Counted from the stretch's first letter, positions 37,692-49,853 are shown. The stretch is 64,000 nucleotides of DNA from Streptomyces sp. yr375 (GCF_900110755.1 NZ_FOFF01000008.1:8346-72345), one strand, 5' to 3'. Made by a program: numbers and translations. The notes: generated by a model from the letters alone, not told the origin.

Positions 37692-38885
37692 TCATTCTTC
37701 GGATCCGTCCCCGTTCACTGCGTCGAGGATGCCGGGCAGGGCCCCGAGGAACGCCTCCACCTCGTCGTCGCCGAGGTTCAGCGGCGGCATCAGCCGGACG
37801 ACGTCGGGGGCGGGCGCGTTCACCAGGAATCCGGCCTCCTGAGCCGCCTTGCGCACCTGGGGTGCGAGGGGCTCGGTGAGCACGATACCCAGGAGGAGGC
37901 CCGCTCCCCGGACATAATCGATCAACGGGTGGCCGAGGCCCTCGATTCCGTCCCGCAACTTCTCGCTCTGCTGCTTGACGTTCTCCAGCAACCCCTCGTT
38001 CTCGATCGTGTCGAGTACGGCGAGTCCGGCGGCGCAGGCGACGGGGTTGCCGCCGAACGTCGTCCCGTGGTGACCGGGCTGGAGCAGGTCGGCGGCGCGG
38101 CCGAAGGCGACGGTCGCGCCGAGCGGCAGTCCGCCGCCGAGGCCCTTCGCCAGCGTCACGACGTCCGGCAGGACGCCCTCGTGGGCCTGGTACTCGAACC
38201 AGTGCCCGGTCCGGCCGATGCCGGTCTGCACCTCGTCGAGGACCAGCAGCGCACCGGTCGCGGCGGTGATCGCGCGGGCCGCCTTGAGGTAGCCGACGGG
38301 CGGCACGACGACGCCCAACTCGCCCTGGATCGGCTCGAGGACGACGAGCGCGGTGTCCTCGGTGACCGCGGCGGCGAGCGCCTGCGCGTCCCCGAACGGC
38401 ACATGCGTGACCTCGCCGGGTAGCGGCAGGAACGGGTCCCGCTTGCCGGGCTGGCCGGTGAGCGCGAGAGCGCCCATGGTCCGGCCGTGGAAGGCGCCCT
38501 CGGTGGCGACGACGTGGCTACGCCCGGTCAGTCGGCCGATCTTGAAGGCGGTCTCGTTGGCCTCGGCGCCCGAGTTGCAGAAGAACACCCTGCCGTCGCG
38601 GCCGAAGTGCTGGAGCAGCCGTTCGGCGAGCGTGACGGTCGGCTCGGCCATGAAGAAGTTGGAGATGTGGCCGAGGGAGCCGATCTGCCGGCTCACGGCG
38701 TCGACGATCGCCGGGTGGGCGTGCCCGAGGGCGTTGACCGCGATGCCGCCGACGAAGTCGAGGTACGCGGTGCCGTCGGCGTCCCAGACCCGGCTGCCCG
38801 CGCCGCGCACCAGGGGCAGCAGCGGGGTGCCGTAGTTGTTCATGAGCGCGCCCTGCCACCGCGCGGTCAGTTCCTGGTTGCTCAT
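37692..38885 (-). CDS. argD: Acetylornithine aminotransferase
   Basis: The 397-residue protein is a class III PLP aminotransferase: [54 protein letters not shown] and the PLP lysine in [14 protein letters not shown]. It converts N-acetylglutamate semialdehyde to N-acetylornithine. The ATG at 38885 overlaps the argB stop codon in a 4-bp ATGA, which indicates translational coupling. The length and all active-site motifs are normal. Confidence 0.96.
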   Translation of the reverse strand: MSNQELTARWQGALMNNYGTPLLPLVRGAGSRVWDADGTAYLDFVGGIAVNALGHAHPAIVDAVSRQIGSLGHISNFFMAEPTVTLAERLLQHFGRDGRVFFCNSGAEANETAFKIGRLTGRSHVVATEGAFHGRTMGALALTGQPGKRDPFLPLPGEVTHVPFGDAQALAAAVTEDTALVVLEPIQGELGVVVPPVGYLKAARAITAATGALLVLDEVQTGIGRTGHWFEYQAHEGVLPDVVTLAKGLGGGLPLGATVAFGRAADLLQPGHHGTTFGGNPVACAAGLAVLDTIENEGLLENVKQQSEKLRDGIEGLGHPLIDYVRGAGLLLGIVLTEPLAPQVRKAAQEAGFLVNAPAPDVVRLMPPLNLGDDEVEAFLGALPGILDAVNGDGSEE

Positions 38886-39795
38886 GACGACTCCCCCTGT
38901 GCGTCCGGCGTCTCGTCGGGCACGACCATCGTGCCGATGCCTTCATCGGTGAAGATCTCCAGCAGGATCGAGTGCTGGACCCGCCCGTCGATGACCCGGG
39001 CGGTGGTCACTCCGCCTCGTACGGCGTGCAGGCAGCCCTCCATCTTCGGGACCATGCCGGCGCTCAACTCCGGCAGCAGCTCCTCCAGTTGGGAAGCGGT
39101 GAGGCGGCTGATCACCTCGTCGCTGTGCGGCCAGTCCTCGTAGAGGCCCTCGACGTCGGTGAGGACCATGAGGGTCTCGGCGCCCAGCGCGGCGGCGAGG
39201 GCCGCGGCGGCCGTGTCGGCGTTGACGTTGTAGACGTGTCCGTCGTCCTGGCTGCGGGCGATCGAGGAGACGACCGGGATACGGCCGTCGGCGAGCAGCG
39301 CCTCCAGGGCGCCGGTGTCGATCGCGGTGATCTCGCCGACCCGCCCGATGTCGACGAACTCGCCGTCGATCTGCGGCCGGTGCTTGGTGGCGGTGATGGT
39401 GTGCGCGTCCTCGCCGGTCAACCCGACGGCGAGCGGCCCGTGTTGGTTGAGCAGCCCGACCAGCTCGCGCTGGACCTGTCCGGCGAGCACCATGCGTACG
39501 ACGTCCATGGCGTCCTCGGTCGTCACCCGCAGGCCGGCCTTGAACTCGCTGACGATGCCGTGCCGGTCGAGGGCGGCGCTGATCTGGGGGCCGCCGCCGT
39601 GCACGACGACGGGCTTGAGGCCGGCGCGGTGCAGGAAGACGACGTCCTGGGCGAACGCGGCTTTAAGGTCCTCGTCGATCATGGCGTTGCCGCCGAACTT
39701 GATGACGACCGTCTTGCCGTTGTGCCGGGTCAGCCAGGGCAGGGCCTCGATGAGGATCTGGGCCTTGGGCAGGGCGGTGTGCTTACGCGTAGTGC

Positions 39796-39799
<4 letters not shown>
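38882..39799 (-). CDS. argB: Acetylglutamate kinase
   Basis: The 305-residue amino acid kinase carries [59 protein letters not shown] and [12 protein letters not shown]. It phosphorylates N-acetylglutamate and is the usual feedback-controlled step in organisms with the cyclic pathway; the N-terminal helix ([20 protein letters not shown]) found in arginine-sensitive forms is present. The ATG at 39799 overlaps the argJ stop in ATGA. Confidence 0.96.
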
Positions 39800-42026
<2,227 letters not shown>

Positions 42027-42082
42027 TCTCCGGGGCGGTGTTCGGCTGCGGTGGCCGCAGGGCGTGTCCTAGACTCCGGCTC

Positions 42083-42802
42083 ATGATCGTGACTGCTGCT
42101 ATCACCAAGGATCTGGCACCCAGTGGCACGTTGCGGGTGGCGATCAATCTGGGGAATCCGGTACTGGCTCAGGGCACGCCGACGGCCCCGGCCGGCGTCA
42201 CGGTCGACATCGCGCGTGAGGTCGGGGCGCGGCTGGACGTTGCGGTGGAGCTGAGCTGCTTCGACGCGGCGCGGAAGTCGTACGAGGCGATGGCGACGGG
42301 TCGGGCCGACATGTGCTTCCTGGCCATCGAGCCCGCACGGGAGGCCGAAGTCGCCTTCACCGCGCCGTATGTCGTGATCGAGGGCGTGTTCGCCGTGCCT
42401 CACGACTCGCCTCTCACCACGGCCGCCGAGGTCGACCGTCCCGGCGTGCGGATCGGCGTGAAGCGCGGGTCCGCCTACGATCTCTTCCTCACCCGCACCC
42501 TCCGACACGCGCGCATCGTGCGCGCGGACGAAGGGGTCGACGCGTTCCGCGACCAGGGCCTGGAGGTCGCGGCCGGCATCAGGCAGCCGATGACCGAGTT
42601 CGTCGCGGCACATCCCGAACTGCGGCTGATCGAGGGCCGGTTCATGCAGATCCAGCAGGCGGTGGGCACGACCAGGACCCGCCGGCCCGAGACCGTTCGG
42701 TTCCTCCGGGACCTCGTCGAGGAACTGAAGGCCACCGGCTTCGTCGCCGCCTCGCTTCGTCGGGCGAACCAGTCCGACACCATGGTCGCCCCGCCTCAGT
42801 AG
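42083..42802 (+). CDS. Type-3 solute-binding-fold protein without signal peptide
   Basis: The 239-residue protein has the SBP_bac_3 fold: TLRVAINLGNPVL at the start, GVTVDIAREVGARLDVAVEL, YEAMATGRADMCFLAIEPAREAEVAFTAPYVVIEG, and GVRIGVKRGSAYDLFLTRTLRHA. In Gram-positive bacteria such proteins are normally lipoproteins of amino-acid importers. Here there is no signal sequence or lipobox, and no permease or ATPase gene is near. It may bind a ligand in the cytoplasm or be a catalytic relative such as a cyclohexadienyl dehydratase-type enzyme. It is divergent from argC and overlaps the convergent YfhO-like gene by 7 bp. Confidence 0.8.
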   Translation: MIVTAAITKDLAPSGTLRVAINLGNPVLAQGTPTAPAGVTVDIAREVGARLDVAVELSCFDAARKSYEAMATGRADMCFLAIEPAREAEVAFTAPYVVIEGVFAVPHDSPLTTAAEVDRPGVRIGVKRGSAYDLFLTRTLRHARIVRADEGVDAFRDQGLEVAAGIRQPMTEFVAAHPELRLIEGRFMQIQQAVGTTRTRRPETVRFLRDLVEELKATGFVAASLRRANQSDTMVAPPQ

Positions 42803-45426
42803 GCGCGGCGGCGGCGGACGGCGGTGAAGGCGGCGAGTGTGAGCGTGGCGAGGAGCGACAGGCCGCCGGTCACCGTGCCCAGCCGTAGGCCCGGTGGGTG
42901 GAACGTGCACGTGATGGTGGTCGCGGAGCCGTCGAGGGGCACCGCGATCAGGCCGTAGTACTCGCCTGCGGGGACCGCGATGTCGTCGTCCACGGCGCAG
43001 CGCCATCCGGCGATCCGGGGGGCCGCGAGGACGGCGGTGCCGAGGGTGCCGGGCGGGAGCTGTGCGCGGACGGTGCCGTCGTTCACGGTCACCTCGGTCG
43101 CGGCGGTGGCCTTGAGGCGTTCGGTGGCGGCGCGCAGCCGGGCGGTGTCCAGGCAGCCGACCGCGCCGTCCGGGACGGTGGCGCTCGGCCGGTCGGGTGA
43201 CAGCTCGATGCGCAGCCGCCCGGACGCCGGGACCGTGCCCAGCCGCTGCATGGCGGCGATCTTCGTGCGGGCGTCGGACCGGAAGCGCCCGGTCAGGCCG
43301 CCGGTCGAGGCACCGGCGAGCTGCGCGGTGCCCGCGAAGTGCGGTGCCCACAGGTACACCTCGTCGCCGGCCGGGCAGGCGGCCGTGAGCGTCGCCCCGG
43401 GTGCCGGTCCGGCCTCGGTGGTCAAGCGCGGCAGCGTGTAGACGCGGGTGCCCAGCAGCAGTTCCTGGTTGCGGTAGGGCGACGGTCCGAAGGCGGAGAC
43501 GGGCGTGTGCGCGGAGGTGCCGGGCGGTCGTACCGTGACCAGCGGCGGCACGTCCTGGCGGGACACGGTCACGCCGCTGCCGTCCTGCGGGAACCAGTTC
43601 TGGTGCGGGTCCGGCGGGGAGTGCACGCGGGCGCCGACGGAGAAGATCACGTCCGTGACGGCGTTGTCGAGGCTCTGCAGGCTGCGGCCGCCCGAGGTCC
43701 AGCCGCCGCCGAGGGCGGTGAGCGTGCGGAAGAGGACGTCGGAGGTGTGGCTGCTGTAGTACGCGGCGCCCTGGCCGCCCAGCAGCAGCGGGTCGTTGCC
43801 GACGGTCGGCTCGCGGCCCGGGTCGGTGCGGTAGCGGGGCCAGCCGTCGGCCTGCGCGACCGCCTCCGCCTGCCGCTGTTGCCGGTCTCCCCAGGGCGCG
43901 TAGTCGTCCATGTGCCCGAGCCGCAGCCGGGTGGCCACGGCGGAGGTGGCGGTGGCCTCGCCGAGCTGCGTGCCGATGAGCAGTACGACGGCGAGTACGG
44001 CGGGGACGGTGCCGAAGGGGCGGCCGGTGCCCGTACGGTGTCCGTCGTCCGTGCGGCCCAGCAGGGTCAGCCCGACGAGGGCGCCCACCGCGGCCACGAG
44101 CAGCACCGGCCAGGCGACGGGCCGCACCAGGTCGCTGCGGCTGGCCACGCCGACGATCAGCGCGTACTGCGCGCCCGCCGCGCAGAGGGCGCGCCGGTCG
44201 GGCGGGCCGTACGACAGTGCGGTCCAGGCCGTGATCACCAGCAGCGCGCACAGTACGAACGCCTCGCGGTACGAGCTGCCCTGCGGCGGGGTGAAGGCGT
44301 GCCAGAAGAGCTGCGTCGGGGCCAACTGCATCGACAGGGTCATCCCGGTCAGCAGCAGCGGCCATCCGACGCGCACCCGCACGGGAGCCGCTGGGTGGAA
44401 GGGCAGGGCGAGGGCGAGGAGCAGCGCCGTGGTGCCGACGTAGAGGGCCGGCGAGCCGAAGCTGTACGTCGTCGGCAGCAGGCGGGCCAGCAGGTCGTCC
44501 GTCGCGACCGGTGTGAAGTCCTTGAACCTGCCCGGCGAGGCGTGCGTGGTGCCGAAGTACACGACCGTCACCAGAGGTGCGGCCAGGCCCATGCCGAGGG
44601 CGACGGTCGCACCGGCGCGGCCCGCCGCCGCGAGGATCTTCCGGGGCGACAGACCGGAGAGGCACAGGCGCAGCAGCAGGACGAGTCCGGCGGCGAGGGT
44701 GGCCATGTACGCCGTGTAGAAGTTGGCGGTCCAGGCCGCCGCCACGACGGCCACGCCGAGAAACGGCCGCCGTCCGGTCACCGCCCGTTCACCGACCAGG
44801 CACAGCAGCGGCAGGGCGATGAGGCCGTCGAGCCACATCAGGTTGTACACGGCGCTCGCCACGGTCCAGCCGCACAGGGCGTACGACGCGCCCAGCAGCC
44901 CCGCCGCCCACCAGCGGCCGGGCCGCAGTCGCAGCAGCAGCCAGGCCATCGCGGCACCGGCGGACGCCACCTTCAGCACGGTGATCACATACACCGCGAG
45001 GTCGATCTCGTCGCGCGGGAACACCGCTACGAGCAGGGCGAACGGGCTGGTGAGGTAGGTGCCGAGGTCGGGCAGGAAACTGGCACCGTACCCGGACTGC
45101 CAGTTGACGAGGAGGCCGCCGTCGGCCCGGCCGCGCAGCAGGTCCCACAGGTGGGCGTGGAACGGCACGTACTGGTTGCCGAGGTCGTTGACGCTCCGGG
45201 TGCGGGGGCCGAAGGGGTAGCTGCGGGCGACGGCGTCGGCGGCGCAGAAGGCGGTGACGGTGAGCACCGCCGCGAGCAGGGCGGCGGCCTGCCCCGGCCC
45301 GGTCGGGCGGGGCGGCCGCAGCCACGCCGGACGGCCGGTGGCCCGGCCCGACGGTGCGGGGGCCGGGTCCGGGTCCGGGTCCGGGAGGTCCGGCGGGACG
45401 TCCTGGTGCAGGGTCGAGCGATCCAC
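42796..45426 (-). CDS. YfhO-family multipass membrane protein
   Basis: The 876-residue protein has a Pro-rich cytoplasmic N-terminus (about 45 residues), around twelve to thirteen hydrophobic helices between residues 50 and 520, an extracytoplasmic domain of about 330 residues, and a last helix near the C-terminus (LGTVTGGLSLLATLTLAAFTAV). GNQYVPFHAHLWDLLRG and SYALCGWTVASAVYNLMWLDGLIALPLL are typical of YfhO/GT-C-like proteins, which in Firmicutes are linked to glycosylation of lipoteichoic acid. The role in Streptomyces is unknown. I chose the GTG at 45426 (AGGGGG ten bases upstream). Confidence 0.82.
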   Translation of the reverse strand: MDRSTLHQDVPPDLPDPDPDPAPAPSGRATGRPAWLRPPRPTGPGQAAALLAAVLTVTAFCAADAVARSYPFGPRTRSVNDLGNQYVPFHAHLWDLLRGRADGGLLVNWQSGYGASFLPDLGTYLTSPFALLVAVFPRDEIDLAVYVITVLKVASAGAAMAWLLLRLRPGRWWAAGLLGASYALCGWTVASAVYNLMWLDGLIALPLLCLVGERAVTGRRPFLGVAVVAAAWTANFYTAYMATLAAGLVLLLRLCLSGLSPRKILAAAGRAGATVALGMGLAAPLVTVVYFGTTHASPGRFKDFTPVATDDLLARLLPTTYSFGSPALYVGTTALLLALALPFHPAAPVRVRVGWPLLLTGMTLSMQLAPTQLFWHAFTPPQGSSYREAFVLCALLVITAWTALSYGPPDRRALCAAGAQYALIVGVASRSDLVRPVAWPVLLVAAVGALVGLTLLGRTDDGHRTGTGRPFGTVPAVLAVVLLIGTQLGEATATSAVATRLRLGHMDDYAPWGDRQQRQAEAVAQADGWPRYRTDPGREPTVGNDPLLLGGQGAAYYSSHTSDVLFRTLTALGGGWTSGGRSLQSLDNAVTDVIFSVGARVHSPPDPHQNWFPQDGSGVTVSRQDVPPLVTVRPPGTSAHTPVSAFGPSPYRNQELLLGTRVYTLPRLTTEAGPAPGATLTAACPAGDEVYLWAPHFAGTAQLAGASTGGLTGRFRSDARTKIAAMQRLGTVPASGRLRIELSPDRPSATVPDGAVGCLDTARLRAATERLKATAATEVTVNDGTVRAQLPPGTLGTAVLAAPRIAGWRCAVDDDIAVPAGEYYGLIAVPLDGSATTITCTFHPPGLRLGTVTGGLSLLATLTLAAFTAVRRRRAY

Positions 45427-45583
45427 GTCGGACTGGCCCCCTGAGAACCGGCACGGGCCGGTGTTCTCCCGGGGGCGGCACCCCCGCACCGGCTTGACTC
45501 GCCGACTTAGACGGCCGGCCCCGCAGGTGGGTTGGGTGTCCCCGGGAGAACAGCAGCGGTCCCGCAGGTGAACCGGTACCGGT

Positions 45584-48073
45584 CTAGCGCTGTCTGATCC
45601 GCAGGAAGGTGATCGAGTTCGCCGGGAAGGTGTAGGTGAACCTGTCGGCGACTCCGGTGAAGGTGGACGTCACCGGTGCGACCGGGGTCTGCGTCTCGGT
45701 GTTGACCGCGTCGGGCGCGGCGGCCAGCGTGGTGACCCTCGCCCGGGACGCGACCTTCGCGCCGCCGAGGTCGATCGCCGTACGGGCGTCCGTGGACTGG
45801 GCGTTGACGACCTTGACGATCAGGTCGCCGGTCTTCTGGTCGTGGGTGACGACCTGCCGGAACGGCTCGGCCGGCTTGTCGTCGGTGAAGCTGCCCCACT
45901 GCTGGCCGTCGAGGTAGAAGGTGACCTGGCGGCCCCGCACCTTGACGTCGAGGTCGTAGGCGCGGCCCGTCTCCACGCTGCCCGGCTTCGTCAACAGCGT
46001 CGACTTGGCGCCGTCCACGCCCTGTTCGACGGCGGACTGGGTGTTGTTCCAGCCGCCCACGTTCCACCAGTAGTAGTTGCCGGTGTCCTTGACGCCGAAG
46101 GCGACGAGGAAGCCCTCCTTGCCGGACTTCTTGGTGGCCTTCACGTGCAGGTCGTAGTCGTGCCAGTTGGGGTCACCGGCCGAGACCATGGTGTTCTCGG
46201 CGGCGGTGTCGGTCTGCACGTACTGCCCGTCCTGGACGGACCAACTGCCGCCGCCCGTGTGCGTCCACTGCGAGGCGTCGCCGGAGAAGTCGTCGCTCAG
46301 CAGCGGGTTGCCGTCCGCGTCGGTGACCTTCACGTCGTCGTACGCCGTGCTGGTCGCCCACGTCGACAGGCCGACGGCGCCGGTGATGGGGGCTTGCAGG
46401 GACGGGGTGCCGGTGGCGGTCGAGGGTACGACGCGGTCGCCGACGTTGGTCATGAACAGCTTCTGGACCTCGTAGTTGGCGGAGTTCCAGGAGGCGTGGT
46501 TGTTGAGCCACACCAGGTCCGGGCTCCACTGGACGTAGTCCTCGTTGGCGAACAGCGGTGCGTAGGAGGCGAGTTTGACCACGTCCGCGTTGCGTTCCAG
46601 ACCGGTCATGAACGCGGCTTCGGAGAGGCCGTTCTTGAAGGCGTTGCCCCAGGAGGCGTACTCGCCGAGGAAGACCTTCGGGCCGTTCCTGTCGTAGGAG
46701 TCGTAGCGGTCGTTGTTCTGGAGGAACCACTGCGGGCTGTTGTAGTAGTGCTCGTCGACCATGTCGACCTTGGCGTCCCTGTTGAGCTGCCAGGCCTTGT
46801 CGAAGATCGAACCGGCGTCGTCGGGGCCGGAGTTGGAGATGACGGTGACGTCCGGGTACTTCGCCTCGATCGCGGTGCGGAACTGCTGGAAGCGGGCGAA
46901 GAACTCGGCGGGCAGGTTCTCCTCGTTGCCGACCTCGAGGTGGGTGAGGTGGAACGGCTTGGGATGGCCCATCGCCGCGCGCTTCCTGCCCCAGGTCGAG
47001 GTGACGGGGCCGTTGGCGAACTCGATGAGGTCCAGGGTGTCCTGGATGTGCCGCTTGAGCAGCGCGTCGTCGGCCACGGCCTGGTTCTGGCCGCAGCCGG
47101 TCACCAGGGCGGGGACCACGGGCAGCGGCATCGCGCCGATGTCCTCGGCGAGGCGGAAGTACTCGTAGTAGCCGAGGCCGTAACTCTGGTTGTAGCCCCA
47201 GAAGTTGGAGTTGGTGGCGCGCTCCTCGACCGGGCCTATGGTGTCCTTCCACTGGTAGGAGCGGGCGCGCTGCCAGTTCGAGGCCTCGCTGTAGTCCTGC
47301 ATGGAGCCGGTGTTGACCAGGCAGCCGCCGGGGAAGCGCACGAAGCCCGGGTGCAGGTCGGCGATCTTCTGGGCGAGGTCCTTGCGCAGGCCGTTGGGCT
47401 CGTTGCGGTAGGTGTCGCGGGGGAACAGAGACACCATGTCGAGGGCGGTCGCGGCCGAAGTGGCCACCGTGAGGCGGCCGTTGCTGCTGGTGCGGGTGGC
47501 GGTGAAGGTCGCCTTGTACTGCGCCCAACCGCCGCTGCGCACCGCGACCTTGCGGGCGGCGGCCAGGGTGCCGTCGGCGTCCTGCAACGACACCGTCAGG
47601 GCAGTGCCGCCGACGGCCCGGGCCCACACCGAGAAGTCGTACTTCTTGCCCTGCTCGACCCGGACACCGGTGTTGTAGCCGGCGTTGGTCACCGACGAAC
47701 CGGCGGCCAGGGAGAGGTAGTTGCGGTTGCGGTCGTTGAGGCGGCCCGCGTCGCCCAGGACCTGCGCCGTGCCGTCGACCGTCCAGGAGGTCAGCGGCGT
47801 GTACGACTTGTTGTCGACGGTGGAGTACTCGAAGGACCGGTTCTGCACGAGCTCGGCGTACAGACCGCCGTCGGCCGCCCGGTTGATGTCCTCGAAGAAG
47901 ACGCCGTACATCGTGTCGTCGATCTTCGCGCCCTTGGCGGTGGGGTCGACGGTGATGGCGTAGTCGGCCACGGCCTCGGCGTGCGCGGGTACGGGTACCA
48001 GGGCGGTGGCCGTCAGGAGGGCGGTCGTGGCGAGACCGATTCTCCAGCGGGTGCGGGTGGTGGTGCGTGACAT
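45584..48073 (-). CDS. Secreted GH51 alpha-L-arabinofuranosidase
   Basis: The 829-residue protein has a signal peptide ending near residue 32 (PVPAHAEA) and then a GH51 catalytic region. YGVFFEDINRAADGGLYAEL, HPGFVRFPGGCLVNTG, the acid/base Glu384 in LEVGNEE and the nucleophile Glu471 in VFLGEYASWG are all present. A carbohydrate-binding-like segment (about residues 120-220) interrupts the N-terminal part, and a laminin-G-like domain lies near 560-740. It removes arabinofuranosyl side chains from plant polysaccharides outside the cell. It is convergent with no gene and upstream of yfhO on the same strand by 157 bp. Confidence 0.92.
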   Translation of the reverse strand: MSRTTTRTRWRIGLATTALLTATALVPVPAHAEAVADYAITVDPTAKGAKIDDTMYGVFFEDINRAADGGLYAELVQNRSFEYSTVDNKSYTPLTSWTVDGTAQVLGDAGRLNDRNRNYLSLAAGSSVTNAGYNTGVRVEQGKKYDFSVWARAVGGTALTVSLQDADGTLAAARKVAVRSGGWAQYKATFTATRTSSNGRLTVATSAATALDMVSLFPRDTYRNEPNGLRKDLAQKIADLHPGFVRFPGGCLVNTGSMQDYSEASNWQRARSYQWKDTIGPVEERATNSNFWGYNQSYGLGYYEYFRLAEDIGAMPLPVVPALVTGCGQNQAVADDALLKRHIQDTLDLIEFANGPVTSTWGRKRAAMGHPKPFHLTHLEVGNEENLPAEFFARFQQFRTAIEAKYPDVTVISNSGPDDAGSIFDKAWQLNRDAKVDMVDEHYYNSPQWFLQNNDRYDSYDRNGPKVFLGEYASWGNAFKNGLSEAAFMTGLERNADVVKLASYAPLFANEDYVQWSPDLVWLNNHASWNSANYEVQKLFMTNVGDRVVPSTATGTPSLQAPITGAVGLSTWATSTAYDDVKVTDADGNPLLSDDFSGDASQWTHTGGGSWSVQDGQYVQTDTAAENTMVSAGDPNWHDYDLHVKATKKSGKEGFLVAFGVKDTGNYYWWNVGGWNNTQSAVEQGVDGAKSTLLTKPGSVETGRAYDLDVKVRGRQVTFYLDGQQWGSFTDDKPAEPFRQVVTHDQKTGDLIVKVVNAQSTDARTAIDLGGAKVASRARVTTLAAAPDAVNTETQTPVAPVTSTFTGVADRFTYTFPANSITFLRIRQR

Positions 48074-48242
48074 GGATAACTCCGCGGCTCAGTGATGCGA
48101 GTTGTCTGTCAAGTCGGGTGAGACATAGGCGAGTTGTTCGGGATGCCGGACAGTGATCAACACTTCGAACGGCAAGATAAAGAGGGGGCAGGGGCGCGTC
48201 AATGGGGCGTGCGGAAACGGATGTGACGGAGGGCGGTACCGG

Positions 48243-48731
48243 ATGGGCGAGTTCCGGCCAGTGCCGGACGTGCTGGCGTACCTCGCGGGGCGCTGGCGGG
48301 TGGAGCGGTCGGTGCGCGACCGGGCGAGCGGCGGCGAGGGCCGCTTCGACGGGATCACCGTGTTCGGCGCACTGGAGGAGAACAGCGCGTCAGACGGAGG
48401 CCCGTCGCACGGAGGCCGGTGTCACGGCGGCCTGTTGCATGAGGAGTCCGGCACGTTCGTCTGGCTGGGTGTCGGCCGGCCCGCCGCGCGGACCCTGCGT
48501 TTCCTGCCGGGGGCGACGCCGGGCACCGCGGACGTCCGGTTCGCCGACGGCCGGCCCTTCCACGACCTGGACCTGACGACCGGCCGGCACCTGGCCGACC
48601 ACCCCTGCTCCGCGGACCTCTACCGGGGCGAGTTCACCGTCCGGGACGCCGACCGCTGGCGGACGGTCTGGCGGGTGGCAGGCCCCGCCAAGGACCTGCT
48701 GCTCACCACCGACTACGTGCGGGTCGGCTGA
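48243..48731 (+). CDS. DUF6314 family protein
   Basis: The 162-residue protein starts VPDVLAYLAGRWRVERSVRD and contains FVWLGVGRPAARTLRFLP, HPCSADLYRGEFTV and a C-terminal WRVAGPAKDLLLTTDYVR. These are the hallmarks of DUF6314, a small beta-barrel, lipocalin-like family of unknown role. A short Ser/Gly/His-rich insertion is present near residues 48-60. GGAGGG lies nine bases before the ATG at 48243. Its 3' end overlaps the convergent phosphatase-fold gene by 19 bp. The 169-bp gap to the divergent arabinofuranosidase gene holds promoters but no other gene that I can see. Confidence 0.8.
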   Translation: MGEFRPVPDVLAYLAGRWRVERSVRDRASGGEGRFDGITVFGALEENSASDGGPSHGGRCHGGLLHEESGTFVWLGVGRPAARTLRFLPGATPGTADVRFADGRPFHDLDLTTGRHLADHPCSADLYRGEFTVRDADRWRTVWRVAGPAKDLLLTTDYVRVG

Positions 48732-49306
48732 GCCGAGGCCCCTTCGAGCCGGAGGTTCCAGCGCCCGCCCCGGCCGGTGACGGTGGTCGTGGACAGCGGG
48801 CGCACGTCGATGTTCCAGTACGTCGTCGGCGGTGCCTTGAGCACGTACACCAGGGCGGCACGGATCACGCTCGGCTCGGCGACGGCGACGATCCGGCCAC
48901 CGTCCTCCACCGGCCGGGTGTCGAGCCAGCCGCCGACGCGGGAGATGAACGCGAGCAGCGACTCGCCGCCGTGCGGGGTGGCTAGCGGGTCGGCGAGCCA
49001 GGCGTCCACGGCCTGCGGCTCACGGGCCATCGCCTCGCCCAGCGTGAAACCGCGCCAGCGGCCCATGTCGCAGTCCCGCAGCGCGAGTTGCACGAGCGGG
49101 GCGTAGCCGAGCGCGTCCCCGGTGGCGCGGCTGCGCGGGGTCGGCGAGCAGTAGCGCAGTTCGGCGGCGGCGAGCGGCAGCAGCTCGGCGGACGCGCTGA
49201 GCACCTCGCTCCAGCCCGCCTGGTCCAGCGGCCGGTCGTCCTCGAAGCGTTCCGCGAGCAGCGAGGAGCTGCGAGCGGCGGCGACGAACGTGACCCGAAG
49301 TGGCAT
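48713..49306 (-). CDS. Histidine-phosphatase-fold protein lacking both catalytic histidines
   Basis: The 197-residue protein aligns with the histidine phosphatase (phosphoglycerate-mutase-like) fold: CSPTPRSRATGDALG, CDMGRWRGFTLGEAMAREP, TPHGGESLLAFISRVGGWLD and a C-terminal VIRAALVYVLKAPPTTYWNIDV. The N-terminal catalytic RHG is replaced by VAAARSSS, and the second catalytic His (normally SHG) by AEPSVIR. Catalysis by the usual phosphohistidine route is therefore not possible. It is best regarded as a pseudoenzyme or a changed activity. I chose the ATG at 49306. Confidence 0.8.
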   Translation of the reverse strand: MPLRVTFVAAARSSSLLAERFEDDRPLDQAGWSEVLSASAELLPLAAAELRYCSPTPRSRATGDALGYAPLVQLALRDCDMGRWRGFTLGEAMAREPQAVDAWLADPLATPHGGESLLAFISRVGGWLDTRPVEDGGRIVAVAEPSVIRAALVYVLKAPPTTYWNIDVRPLSTTTVTGRGGRWNLRLEGASAQPTRT

Positions 49307-49403
49307 GCGGTGATGGTGAGCCGTGCAACTGCGCAGGTCAAGGGGTGTCGGGCGGTCGGATCCGGGAATCTTACCGACGAGTGGGGACCTGTCGGACAAC
49401 TCG

Positions 49404-49853
49404 CTAGAAAGCGAGCAGCATCCACTGGTCCGGCTTCTCCAGCGGCGCGAACCCGACCTGTTCGTACACCCCGTGCGCGTCGTGGGTGGCCAGCAGGATG
49501 CGGCGCAGCCCGTGCGGCCGCAGGTGGTCGCGTACGGCGGCGACGAGCGCGGTGCCGATGCCCTTGCCCCGGGCCGCCGGGTCCACGTACACGTCGCACA
49601 GCCACGCGAAGGTCGCGAAGTCCGTGACGACCCGGGCGTAGGCGACCTGGTCCCCCGCAGCCTGTTCCCCCGACGCCGTGGCGTAGACGCCGAAGTTCAG
49701 GGAACCGGCGATCGCCCGGTCCTGCTTCTCCCGGTCGCGGCCGAGCGCCCAGTACGCGTCGGTGGACAGCCAGCGGTGGACGCGCTCGGCGTCGACGCGG
49801 GCGGGGTCGGCGGAGATCTCGTAGCCCTCGGCGAGGGGCGGGGTGTCGTTCAT
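49404..49853 (-). CDS. GNAT N-acetyltransferase
   Basis: The 149-residue protein is a single GNAT domain with VAYARVVTDFATFAWLCDVYVDPAARGKGIGTALVAAV, in which RGKGIG binds the CoA pyrophosphate, and a C-terminal LLATHDAHGVYEQVGFAPL. The size and order of strands match small Streptomyces GNATs annotated as possible N-acyltransferases. The acceptor is not known. It lies 18 bases downstream of the MocR gene in the same direction and could be co-transcribed with it. Confidence 0.85.
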   Translation of the reverse strand: MNDTPPLAEGYEISADPARVDAERVHRWLSTDAYWALGRDREKQDRAIAGSLNFGVYATASGEQAAGDQVAYARVVTDFATFAWLCDVYVDPAARGKGIGTALVAAVRDHLRPHGLRRILLATHDAHGVYEQVGFAPLEKPDQWMLLAF

